The notes beneath the pieces were generated by a model that was given only the letters and a program-made list of their open reading frames with translations, had not been told where the DNA came from and did no database searches. The translations under genes were made by a program, and so were the position numbers. Below, piece after piece: positions 1-6,716 of a stretch of 8,459 nt of DNA. Positions within the stretch are counted from its first letter, which is position 1. Each line of letters starts with the position of its first letter. The stretch is from DATNNN01 sp035601815 (GTDB lineage Bacteria; Pseudomonadota; Alphaproteobacteria; Rhizobiales; Xanthobacteraceae): assembly GCA_035601815.1 (NCBI GenBank), contig DATNNN010000237.1:1-8459 (forward strand). The letters are read 5' to 3'.

Positions 1-533
1 AGCGTCGCCCAGATCTCGTCGCGCAATTTCGGCGCCAACCCCTCGGTCGCCTCGTCGAGCAGGATAATCTCGGGATTGGTCATGAGCGCGCGGCCGATCG
101 TCAGCATCTGCTGCTCGCCGCCCGACAGCTCGTTTCCCCACTGGCGGCGGCGCTCGGCGAGGCGCGGGAAGAGGCCGTAGACCCGCTCGCGCGTCCACGC
201 CTGGCCGGTGCGGCCGGGACGCGCGGCGAACGTGAGGTTCTCCTCCACGGTGAGATTGGGAAAGATGCCGCGGTTCTCCGGCACGAGCGCCAGACCCTTG
301 CGGGCGCGGGCCGAGGCGCGGGTCGCGGTCACCGGCTCGCCGTTGAGGAAAACCTCGCCGCTCCGCGGCCGCACGAGGCCAAGGAGTGTGCGCAACAGCG
401 TCGTCTTGCCCATGCCGTTCCTGCCCAACAGGCTCACGGTCTCCCGCGGCATGACGCGGAAGTTCACGCCGCGCAGGATGTGGCTCTGGCCGTAGTAGGT
501 GTCAAGGTTTCTGCCTTCGAGCGCGGGGGTCAT
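1..533 (-). CDS. livF: LivF-type ABC transporter ATP-binding protein (3' end outside window)
   Basis: This is the second nucleotide-binding subunit of a branched-chain amino acid type (HAAT) importer; it hydrolyses ATP on the cytoplasmic face of the LivH/LivM permease pair. Reading from the ATG at 533 gives 177 residues before the window ends, about three quarters of the usual ~235. Walker A is GRNGMGKTT (residues 37-45). The LivF-typical VPENRGIFPNLTVEENL segment follows at about 84-100. The signature is LSGGEQQM (136-143), and Walker B plus D-loop is IILLDEATEGLAP (156-168). The H-loop region would lie beyond base 1. The start overlaps the stop of the fused livM-livG gene as ATGA (530-533), so the two are probably translationally coupled; only a weak GGGG serves as ribosome site. 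The family assignment is firm, but the transported substrate cannot be read from this subunit. Confidence 0.93.
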   Translation of the reverse strand, partial: MTPALEGRNLDTYYGQSHILRGVNFRVMPRETVSLLGRNGMGKTTLLRTLLGLVRPRSGEVFLNGEPVTATRASARARKGLALVPENRGIFPNLTVEENLTFAARPGRTGQAWTRERVYGLFPRLAERRRQWGNELSGGEQQMLTIGRALMTNPEIILLDEATEGLAPKLRDEIWAT

Positions 534-2302
534 GGGTTGCCCCAGCGGCCGAGGTAGGCCTCGCGCACGGCGGCATTGCTCCGGATCGTCTCGGGCGCGC
601 CGTGGGCCAAGAGCCGGCCCTCAACCAGCACCGTGAGCGTGTCGGCGGCGGCGAAGATCGCGTCCATGTCGTGCTCGATGAGAACGATGGTGTGATCGAC
701 GGCGAGCTCGCGCAGGAGTGCGGTGACGCGGCCGGTCTCCTCATTCCCCATGCCGGCGAGCGGCTCGTCGAGCACCAGCACTCTCGCGCCAGAGGCGATG
801 AGCATGGCGATCTCGAGCTGCCGCTGCTCGCCGTGGGAGAGATGCAGCGCGCGCGTGTCGGCGCGGGCGCCGAGGCCGAGGGCATCCAGCGCGAAGGCGA
901 CGGCGGCGCCTTCTTCCGCCGCGAAGCGCGAGCGGCGGAGCCGCCACGGCGCCGGATGGCGCGCTTGCGCCGCGAGCAGGCAGTTCTCGCGCACGGTGAA
1001 CGGCAGCAGGATGTTGGTACGCTGGTAGCTACGCCCGAGCCCGCGGCGCGCCACGCGGTGCGCCGGCCGGCCTGCGATGTCCTCGTTGTCGAGGCGGATG
1101 CGGCCGGCGCTGGGGCGAAGCGCGCCGGAGAGAAGATTGATGAACGTGGTTTTCCCCGCGCCGTTCGGTCCGATGATGCCGTGCACCTTGTTGGGCGCAA
1201 GCTCGAGGCTCACCCCGTCCACCGCCACAAGGCCGCCGAACGAACGGGAGAGGCCCGCCACCGCGAGGCTCTTGGCGCGCCCCGGCGCGCGCTTGCGGAT
1301 CACGATCTGCCCAGCCTCAGGAGCTGCGGCGACAGCGTCGGCGCGCTCGAACAATTGCGCGATGCCGCGCGGTGCCGCGAGCACTGCGGCGATCAGCACG
1401 GCGCCGAGATAGAGCGACCAGTGGTCGGCCACCCACGGGCCAACCAGGCTCGCGGTCTTCAGCACTTCCTCGAGGCCGGCGTACATGAGCGCGCCGAGGA
1501 TCGGCCCGAACAGGGTGCCGACGCCGCCCAGCACCACCATCATGATGGCAGTCCCCGACTGCCGCCAGCCGAACAGATCGGGCGCCACGTAGCCGTCGAT
1601 CGCCGCGAACAATGCGCCGGCGAAGCCGGCGACGGCGCCGGCAGCGACGAAGGCGAGGAGCTTATAGGCGTAGGTGTTGAAGCCGAGTGCGCTCATGCGC
1701 GCCTCGTTGAAGCGGATGCCTTGCAGCACGCGGCCGAACGGCGTGCGCGCGAGCGCGAGCAGGAGGAAGTACGCGGCGACGAGCGCGGCGAGGCAGAAAT
1801 AATAAAAGCTGACGCGGTGGCCTAGATCCAGGAGAGTCGTGCCGGCGACGGCGATCACCGGCTTGACGTTGACGTAGGCGCCGTCGGAGCCGCCGGCTAG
1901 CCGCGTGTCGTGGAAGAGCGAGAACAGCATCTGGCCGAAGGCGAGCGTCACCATGATGAAGTAGAAGCCGCGCGTCAGCACGGCGAAGGCGCCGACGACC
2001 GCCGCAGCAAGCGCGGTGGCTGCCACGATCATGGGAAAGGCGATGAGCGCGTTCGCCGGATCGGAAATCGGCGACAGGAAATAGAGGCCGTAGGCGCCGA
2101 GGCCGAAGAACATGGCGTGGCCAAAGGAGACTAGACCCGTGACGCCGATGAGGAAATCGAGGCTCACGACGAGGATCGCCAGCACCATGACGCGGGTCGC
2201 GAACTTCACGCCATAGATGCCGGCGAATTGCGGCAGCAAGAGCGCCGCGACGAAAAGCAGCGCGAGCAGAATGACGACGGGTCGGCGGGGAAATTGCAGC
2301 AC
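530..2302 (-). CDS. livM-livG: Fused LivM permease / LivG ATPase of a HAAT-family ABC importer
   Basis: A 590-residue protein combining two subunits that are separate in E. coli. Residues 1-320 are the LivM inner-membrane permease: hydrophobic helices begin at about 9-27, the family motif GLVSFGHAMFFGLGAYG is at 56-72, and VVLGGVGTLFGPILGALMY is at 256-274. A charged Ala/Arg-rich linker (about 320-345) leads to a LivG ATPase with Walker A GPNGAGKTT (378-386), Q-loop Gln427 in RSYQRTN, signature LSHGEQRQLEIA (488-499), Walker B VLVLDEP (508-514) and H-loop His544 in LIEHD. All catalytic elements look intact, so this is a working fusion and not a frameshift artefact. The start is GTG, one base after the livH stop (TGAgGTG), with no strong Shine-Dalgarno, so coupling to livH is likely. 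Such fusions are known in alphaproteobacteria. The substrate may be branched-chain amino acids or another carboxylate. Confidence 0.95.
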   Translation of the reverse strand: MLQFPRRPVVILLALLFVAALLLPQFAGIYGVKFATRVMVLAILVVSLDFLIGVTGLVSFGHAMFFGLGAYGLYFLSPISDPANALIAFPMIVAATALAAAVVGAFAVLTRGFYFIMVTLAFGQMLFSLFHDTRLAGGSDGAYVNVKPVIAVAGTTLLDLGHRVSFYYFCLAALVAAYFLLLALARTPFGRVLQGIRFNEARMSALGFNTYAYKLLAFVAAGAVAGFAGALFAAIDGYVAPDLFGWRQSGTAIMMVVLGGVGTLFGPILGALMYAGLEEVLKTASLVGPWVADHWSLYLGAVLIAAVLAAPRGIAQLFERADAVAAAPEAGQIVIRKRAPGRAKSLAVAGLSRSFGGLVAVDGVSLELAPNKVHGIIGPNGAGKTTFINLLSGALRPSAGRIRLDNEDIAGRPAHRVARRGLGRSYQRTNILLPFTVRENCLLAAQARHPAPWRLRRSRFAAEEGAAVAFALDALGLGARADTRALHLSHGEQRQLEIAMLIASGARVLVLDEPLAGMGNEETGRVTALLRELAVDHTIVLIEHDMDAIFAAADTLTVLVEGRLLAHGAPETIRSNAAVREAYLGRWGNP

Positions 2303-2303
2303 C

Positions 2304-3164
2304 TCACGCCCGCCCGAACAGGCCCCCCGGCCGCGCCACCAGCACGGCCGCCATCAGGGCATAGACCACCATGCTCGCGAACTGCGGCAGGAACACTTTT
2401 CCAAATGCATCAGCGAGGCCGATGAGCAGCGCGCCGGCAAAAGCGCCCTTGACGCTGCCGATGCCGCCGATCACCACCACCACGAAGGAGATGATGAGCA
2501 CGTGCTCGCCGATGCCCGGATACACGCTCTCGATGGGGGCGGCGATCATGCCGGCGGCGGCGGCGAGCGCGACCCCGGCGGCGAAGACGAAGCGGAACAG
2601 GAGGCGCGAGTCGATGCCGAGCGCCTCCACCATCTCCGGGTTCGATTCGCCGGCGCGGATCATGCGGCCGACTTTCGTCTTCTGGATCACGAACATCATG
2701 GCGAGCGCGAGCAGGACGCAGATGCCGGCCACCGCCAGGCGATAGACCGGATAGCTCAAGACGTCCGACAACGGGATCGAGCCCGAGAGGTATGACGGGA
2801 TCGGCACAGCGTGCGGCCGCGTGCCCCAGAGGATGCGCTGCAGCTCGTTGAAGATGAGGATGAGCCCAAAGGTGAGCAGCACCTGCTGCAGGTGGTCGCG
2901 GCTATAGAGGTGGCGGATGAACAGCCACTCGATCAAGGCGCCGAAGCAGAAGGCGAGCGGCACGCCGATCAGCAGCGCGACGAAGACGTCGCCGACGAGG
3001 CCGGTGAGCGTGAGCGAGAGATAGGCGCCGAGCATGTAGAAGGAGCCGTGCGAGAGGTTAATGATCCCCATCATGCCGAAGACGAGCGTCAGCCCGCTCG
3101 CGATCAGGAAGATCAGGAGCCCGTACTGCAGGCCGTTCAGGATCTGAATGAAGACGAGTTCCAT
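2304..3164 (-). CDS. livH: LivH-type ABC transporter permease
   Basis: A 286-residue polytopic inner-membrane permease, the partner of the LivM half of the downstream fusion. The N-terminus MELVFIQILNGLQYGLLIFL and the motif NLSHGSFYMLGAY (36-48) are typical of LivH. Residues 166-185 (GRMIRAGESNPEMVEALGID) form the cytoplasmic loop expected to contact the ATPases, and VVVIGGIGSVKGAFAGALLIG spans 229-249. I chose the ATG at 3164. A TTG at 3188 would add eight residues (MRHARPSA), but homologues normally begin at the MELVFIQ-like sequence. Neither start has a recognisable Shine-Dalgarno; a small inverted repeat occupies that position instead. The gene follows the substrate-binding protein by 67 bases containing a stem-loop, and its stop lies one base before the next start. 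The family is firm; the exact start is less certain. Confidence 0.93.
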   Translation of the reverse strand: MELVFIQILNGLQYGLLIFLIASGLTLVFGMMGIINLSHGSFYMLGAYLSLTLTGLVGDVFVALLIGVPLAFCFGALIEWLFIRHLYSRDHLQQVLLTFGLILIFNELQRILWGTRPHAVPIPSYLSGSIPLSDVLSYPVYRLAVAGICVLLALAMMFVIQKTKVGRMIRAGESNPEMVEALGIDSRLLFRFVFAAGVALAAAAGMIAAPIESVYPGIGEHVLIISFVVVVIGGIGSVKGAFAGALLIGLADAFGKVFLPQFASMVVYALMAAVLVARPGGLFGRA

Positions 3165-3166
3165 GG

Positions 3167-3180
3167 CGCTCGGACGAGCG
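3167..3180 (-). promoter_or_regulatory. Inverted repeat just upstream of the livH start
   Basis: Arms cgctcg (3167-3172) and cgagcg (3175-3180) are perfect complements around a two-base centre. In the mRNA this can form a five-pair GC-rich hairpin with a four-base loop, ending two bases before the AUG, where a ribosome site would normally be. It could restrict initiation on livH, but chance is possible in such GC-rich DNA. Confidence 0.35.
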
Positions 3181-3194
3181 TGGCGCAAAATAAT

Positions 3195-3217
3195 GGCGGG
3201 GGCCAGTGGCCCCCGCC
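3195..3217 (-). terminator. GC stem-loop between the binding-protein gene and livH
   Basis: A perfect 10-base inverted repeat (ggcgggggcc at 3195-3204, ggcccccgcc at 3208-3217) with a three-base loop lies 14 bases after the stop of the substrate-binding protein gene. On the minus strand the stem is followed by ATTATTTT, an imperfect U-rich tract. This resembles a leaky intrinsic terminator or an RNA 3'-end stabiliser. Such elements after binding-protein genes are known to keep binding protein in excess over permease (malE-malF is the classic case). Read-through into livH is expected, since no other promoter is evident for livH. Confidence 0.6.
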
Positions 3218-3231
3218 CGGCATTGATCTGA

Positions 3232-4428
3232 TTACGACGATAGCTTGCAGCCGGTGGTCGGGTCGGAGAAATCGGTCGCGACCGTCTTCACCAGCACGTT
3301 CTTGCCGCCCTTCAGCTCGCGCAGATAGAAATTCTGGATCGGATTGTGCGAGGCGGACAGGCGGAACGGCCCGCGCGGGCTCTTGAACGACGCCTTCTCC
3401 ATGGCCGCGTGCAGCGCGTCTTGCTTCGCCACGTCGCCGCCGGCCGCCTTGAGGCCGACGTCGAGGAGCTGCATCGCATCCCAGCCTCCCACGGCATAGA
3501 CATCGGCCGGCGTCTTGTAGGCGTCCTGGAACGCGGCGCGGAATGCCTTGTTCTCCGGATTGTCGACGTCATCGGCATAATGCAGGACGGTCTTGACGCC
3601 GTCGCCGGCGCTGCCAACCGCCGCCTCGATGCCATCGGTGAGGAAGCCCGGACCCCAAAGCGGGATGCTCGCTTTCAGGTTCGCCGCCGCGTAGTCCTTG
3701 ATGAACTTCGCGGCGCCGCCGCCGGCGAAGAACGAATACACCGCATCGGGCTTGAGCGACGCGATCTCGGCGAGCGCCGCCTGGAATTCGACCTGCGGGA
3801 ACGGCACGGTGATGTCCTTGATCACCTGACCGCCGCCGGCCTTGAAGCTCTCGGCGAAGCCGCCGACGGACTCGTCGCCCGCCCCGTACTTCCAGGTGAA
3901 CGACACCACCTTCTTGATGCCGGCGTCGATCATCGCCTTGCCGGTGGCGAGCCCGACCTGGCTGTTGCCGAAGGAAGTGCGAAAGATGTTCTTGGCGCAG
4001 AGCTCGCGGGTCAGCGCGTTGACGCCGGCGTTGGGGATGAGCGTGGTGATGCCCACCTCGCGCGCGATCTTGGCCATGCCCATGGCGACGCCCGAGTGCA
4101 CGGTGCCGCACAGGATGTTCACCTTCTCGCCCTGCACGAGCTTGGTGGTGAGCTCGGGCGCCTTCGGCGGCTCGGATTCGTCGTCGACCTTAACGAACAC
4201 AATCTCGCGGCCGGCGAGCTTGCCGCCCTGCTGCTTGAGGTAGAGCTCCATCGCCCGCGTGATGGCCTCGCCGAGCTGGGCGTAGGTGCCGCTGTAGGGC
4301 AAGAGCAGGCCGACCTTGATCGGGCCCGTCTGCGCGAACGACGGACGGACGAAAGGCGACGCCAGGCTGATGGCGCTGGCACCAGCCGCGAGCTCGAGCA
4401 CGCGGCGGCGGGAAATCCGGTTGGTCAT
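3232..4428 (-). CDS. Periplasmic substrate-binding protein of the HAAT importer, Tat-type signal
   Basis: A 398-residue type I periplasmic binding protein (Peripla_BP_6/LivK-like) that captures the ligand and delivers it to LivH-LivM. The N-terminus carries a twin-arginine motif SRRRVLEL (6-13), a hydrophobic stretch and a likely cleavage site near PSFA-QT (residues 32-33), suggesting Tat export of a folded protein. The mature part starts IKVGLLLPYSGTYAQLG. The segments GTVHSGVAMGM (108-118) and CAKNIFRTSFGNSQ (144-157) recall binding proteins assigned to aromatic acids in Rhodopseudomonas and relatives, so an aromatic carboxylate is a reasonable alternative to an amino acid; this is recalled resemblance and not a search result. 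Three cysteines (107, 144, 394) are present. The ATG has a strong Shine-Dalgarno. It is the first gene of the transporter operon and is followed by a stem-loop that probably favours its expression. Confidence 0.9.
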   Translation of the reverse strand: MTNRISRRRVLELAAGASAISLASPFVRPSFAQTGPIKVGLLLPYSGTYAQLGEAITRAMELYLKQQGGKLAGREIVFVKVDDESEPPKAPELTTKLVQGEKVNILCGTVHSGVAMGMAKIAREVGITTLIPNAGVNALTRELCAKNIFRTSFGNSQVGLATGKAMIDAGIKKVVSFTWKYGAGDESVGGFAESFKAGGGQVIKDITVPFPQVEFQAALAEIASLKPDAVYSFFAGGGAAKFIKDYAAANLKASIPLWGPGFLTDGIEAAVGSAGDGVKTVLHYADDVDNPENKAFRAAFQDAYKTPADVYAVGGWDAMQLLDVGLKAAGGDVAKQDALHAAMEKASFKSPRGPFRLSASHNPIQNFYLRELKGGKNVLVKTVATDFSDPTTGCKLSS

Positions 4429-4431
4429 GCG

Positions 4432-4440
4432 TTCCTCCCC
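4432..4440 (-). promoter_or_regulatory. Strong ribosome binding site of the importer's binding-protein gene
   Basis: The minus strand reads GGGGAGGAA here, with the GGAGG core ending five bases before the ATG at 4428. It is the best Shine-Dalgarno in the window and fixes this start. It contrasts with the missing site at livH, in keeping with high binding-protein output. Confidence 0.75.
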
Positions 4441-4492
4441 AGGTGACCGCGCGACGATTTGAATTCCTACCGGCGCGCTTATTCTGGCATCA

Positions 4493-4520
4493 AGTATAGT
4501 GAAGGTCGCCTCCCCGGCAA
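4493..4520 (-). promoter_or_regulatory. Possible sigma-70-like promoter for the transporter operon
   Basis: On the minus strand TTGCCG (4520-4515) is separated by 16 bases from TATACT (4498-4493). It sits in the AT-richer part of the gap between the chemoreceptor stop and the binding-protein start, and predicts a leader of roughly 55-60 bases. It was found by eye; the -10 matches five of six consensus positions and the -35 is weaker. No operator is evident. Confidence 0.4.
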
Positions 4521-4540
4521 GCGGGAGAACGTCAGCGGAA

Positions 4541-4563
4541 GCCGGGGTTTCAGCCGGCCCGGC
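4541..4563 (-). terminator. Weak hairpin after the chemoreceptor gene
   Basis: The arms gccggg (4541-4546) and cccggc (4558-4563) can pair; a five-pair alternative uses 4541-4545 with 4554-4558. The hairpin lies just past the chemoreceptor stop at 4585 but has no U-tract, so it may be a poor or factor-dependent terminator, or nothing. If it does not stop transcription, the sensory pair and the importer could share a transcript. Confidence 0.25.
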
Positions 4564-4584
4564 GCGTCCCGACGAAGGAGCGTT

Positions 4585-6714
4585 CTACGCCGCGGCGACC
4601 TTGCGCAGGAACGCGTCGACCGCGCTCTCGAGCTTGCCCGCCTGCGAGGTGAGCTCGCTCGAGGCCTCGAGCACCTCGGAGGCCGAGCGGTTGGTTTCCT
4701 TGATCGCCACCGTCACCGTCGTCATGTTGGCGGTGAGCTCGGTGGCGCCGCCCGCCGCCTGCTGGACGTTGCGGCTGATCTCCTGGGTGGAGACGCTCTG
4801 CTCCTCCACCGCGCTCGCGATCGTCGCGGCGAAGCGCCGGATGTCGTCCATGACGCTCTTGATCGAGCGGATCGCCTCCACCGTCTCGGTGGTCGAACCC
4901 TGAATCGCGCTCACCTGCGCCGCGATTTCCTCGGTGGCCTTGGCGGTCTGATGCGCGAGCGTCTTGACCTCGGCCGCCACCACCGCGAAGCCCCTGCCCG
5001 ACTCGCCGGCGCGCGCCGCTTCGATCGTGGCATTGAGGGCCAACAGGTTGGTCTGCTCGGCGATGGAGCGGATCAGCATCACCACGTCGCCGATCCGGTT
5101 GGCGCCGTCGGCGAGCTGGCCGACCAGCTGATCGGTCGACTGCGCCACCTGGGCGGCGCGCGCCACCACCTCGTTCGCCTGCGCCGCCTGCTCGCTGATC
5201 TCGCGAATCGAGGCGCCGAGCTCTTCCGTCGCGGCGGCGACCACGTGCACGTTCGACGAGGTCGCCTCCGATGCCACCGACACTGCGCGCGCCTGTTGGT
5301 CCGCCTCGCCGGCGATGGTCGAGAGCGTCCGGGCGGTGGTTTCCATGCGCGCGATGTTGCCGGTCACCGCGCCGATCACCCCGGTCACGGTGGCGCGGAA
5401 GCCGTTGATCATCTCCTCGATCAGCGCGGCGCGGGCCCGCTGCGCCGCCTGCTCGGCCTGCTCGCGCCCGGCGAGGCCGCGGCGCTCGATCTCGCCGGCG
5501 CGGAACACTTCGAGCGTGCGCGCCATCGCCCCGATCTCATCGCGATCCTTGATCGCCGGGACCGCAAGCTCGACCTCGCCGGAAGAAAGCCGCCGCATCG
5601 CCTCGCCGATCGAGGTCAGCCGGCGGATCAGCCGGCGCTGGACGTAGAACACCCCGATTCCGGCCGCCACCAGCACGCTGATTATCGCGACGATCACGAG
5701 AAGGGTACGGTTGCGGTCGAGATCGCGGACGAGTTGGGCGGTGCCCTGCTTCATGCCGCCCTCGGCTTCCACCACTAGCGCCGACACGGCGGCGTCGAGC
5801 TCGCGCTGGATCTCGGTGTTCTCCGTCACGGTGCGGTCGGCTCGCCGGTCGGCCACCAGCTCCTTGCCGCGCAGCGCGAACACGCTCGCCGGGCCTTGCC
5901 CGAAGGCAAGAAGTGCTGCGGCGAGCTTCTTGATCTCGCCGTCGGCGAGCGTCGCCGAGGCCCTGGTGAGGTGGTCGGCGGCGGCGGCAAAGCGCTCCTG
6001 AATCGGCACCAGCGAGGCCGCTTCCTCCGAGATCGAGGCCTCGCCGATCAGGCTCGTGATCAGATGGCTGTACGCCGTGATCGCGAGCGCGTTGCGCAGC
6101 TCGTCGATCAGGTTCTGCGCCTGTCCCCGGCCGGGCTGGACCGGACGCTTGGCGGCCTCCTCGGTCTGCAGCACGAGATCGAAATAGGAGTCGTCCACGA
6201 TCGGTGTCAGCTTCTCGCTGATGCGGGCGTGGGCCTTATGGACGGCGCCGAGCGCGGCGCTGAGATCGGCGCGCAGCTGCGAGCGCTCCGAGATCGCGGC
6301 CTCGAGCGCGCGCAGGTTGGCATCGAGCCGCTTGGACACCGCCTCGACGACCGCGAACGCGGGAGTGTCGCCGCCCGCTCCCCGGAGCCGCGCCATCACG
6401 ATCTTCAGCTCGTCACTCTTGGCGGCGATCACCGCCGCCATGGTCTTCTGATCGGCCGCGACCTTGGCGCTCACGAAGCGGGCGGCGGCGGTCGACATCT
6501 CGCCCGAGGTCAGCGACAGGCGCATCGCGTCGGTCATCACCGGCACGTCGCGGTCGGCGATGCGGTGGAAGCTCTGCTCGGTGGCGGAGAAGGAGACGAT
6601 GGCGACGGTCGCGGCGACGACGGTCAGGAACGCCACCGCGCCGAACGCGAGCTGAAGCTTCGCGTTGACACCGAACGCCGCGCGCCGCCGGTTGGCCCCC
6701 GATCCCCCAGGCAT
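4585..6714 (-). CDS. Methyl-accepting chemotaxis protein with a long helical periplasmic sensor
   Basis: A 709-residue chemoreceptor expected to control a CheA/CheW kinase complex from the inner membrane. A basic N-terminus (ANRRRAAF) precedes TM1 at about 22-43. A periplasmic region of about 290 residues (44-336) looks almost wholly helical, with few aromatics and few glycines, more like a helical-bundle (HBM/TorS-like) than a Cache sensor. TM2 is about 337-358, HAMP about 359-410 (RRLIRRL without the usual proline, then DRDEIGAMARTLEVF), and the signalling hairpin runs to the C-terminus with tip IAEQTNLLALNATIEAARAGE (551-571) followed by SGRGFAVVAAEVKTLA. It ends FLRKVAAA, so no CheR-tethering pentapeptide is present. 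I chose the ATG at 6714, two bases after the stop of the upstream binding-protein gene. The frame stays open to 7407, but that extension is Arg/Pro-rich nonsense antiparallel to no domain and overlaps the real upstream gene. The pairing suggests ligand input through that binding protein. Confidence 0.93.
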   Translation of the reverse strand: MPGGSGANRRRAAFGVNAKLQLAFGAVAFLTVVAATVAIVSFSATEQSFHRIADRDVPVMTDAMRLSLTSGEMSTAAARFVSAKVAADQKTMAAVIAAKSDELKIVMARLRGAGGDTPAFAVVEAVSKRLDANLRALEAAISERSQLRADLSAALGAVHKAHARISEKLTPIVDDSYFDLVLQTEEAAKRPVQPGRGQAQNLIDELRNALAITAYSHLITSLIGEASISEEAASLVPIQERFAAAADHLTRASATLADGEIKKLAAALLAFGQGPASVFALRGKELVADRRADRTVTENTEIQRELDAAVSALVVEAEGGMKQGTAQLVRDLDRNRTLLVIVAIISVLVAAGIGVFYVQRRLIRRLTSIGEAMRRLSSGEVELAVPAIKDRDEIGAMARTLEVFRAGEIERRGLAGREQAEQAAQRARAALIEEMINGFRATVTGVIGAVTGNIARMETTARTLSTIAGEADQQARAVSVASEATSSNVHVVAAATEELGASIREISEQAAQANEVVARAAQVAQSTDQLVGQLADGANRIGDVVMLIRSIAEQTNLLALNATIEAARAGESGRGFAVVAAEVKTLAHQTAKATEEIAAQVSAIQGSTTETVEAIRSIKSVMDDIRRFAATIASAVEEQSVSTQEISRNVQQAAGGATELTANMTTVTVAIKETNRSASEVLEASSELTSQAGKLESAVDAFLRKVAAA

Positions 6715-6716
6715 CT

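Noticed and set aside
502..1200. 232-residue minus-strand frame overlapping the LivG domain
   Set aside because: Out-of-frame shadow of the ATPase; Ser/Arg/Pro-rich with no motif, whereas the overlapping frame has every ABC ATPase motif.
602..1825. 407-residue plus-strand open frame
   Set aside because: Antisense to livM-livG; His/Glu/Arg-rich composition typical of the complementary frame of a GC-rich gene, with no recognisable domain.
3165..3188. TTG start for livH adding eight residues
   Set aside because: No ribosome site, rare start codon, and the family N-terminus aligns with the ATG at 3164; kept only as an alternative.
3346..4446. 366-residue plus-strand open frame
   Set aside because: Antisense to the importer's binding-protein gene, which has a signal sequence, a strong ribosome site and clear family motifs.
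4459..5778. 439-residue plus-strand open frame
   Set aside because: Starts in the intergenic gap but runs antisense through the chemoreceptor signalling domain; repetitive Arg/Leu/Gly/His composition and no domain.
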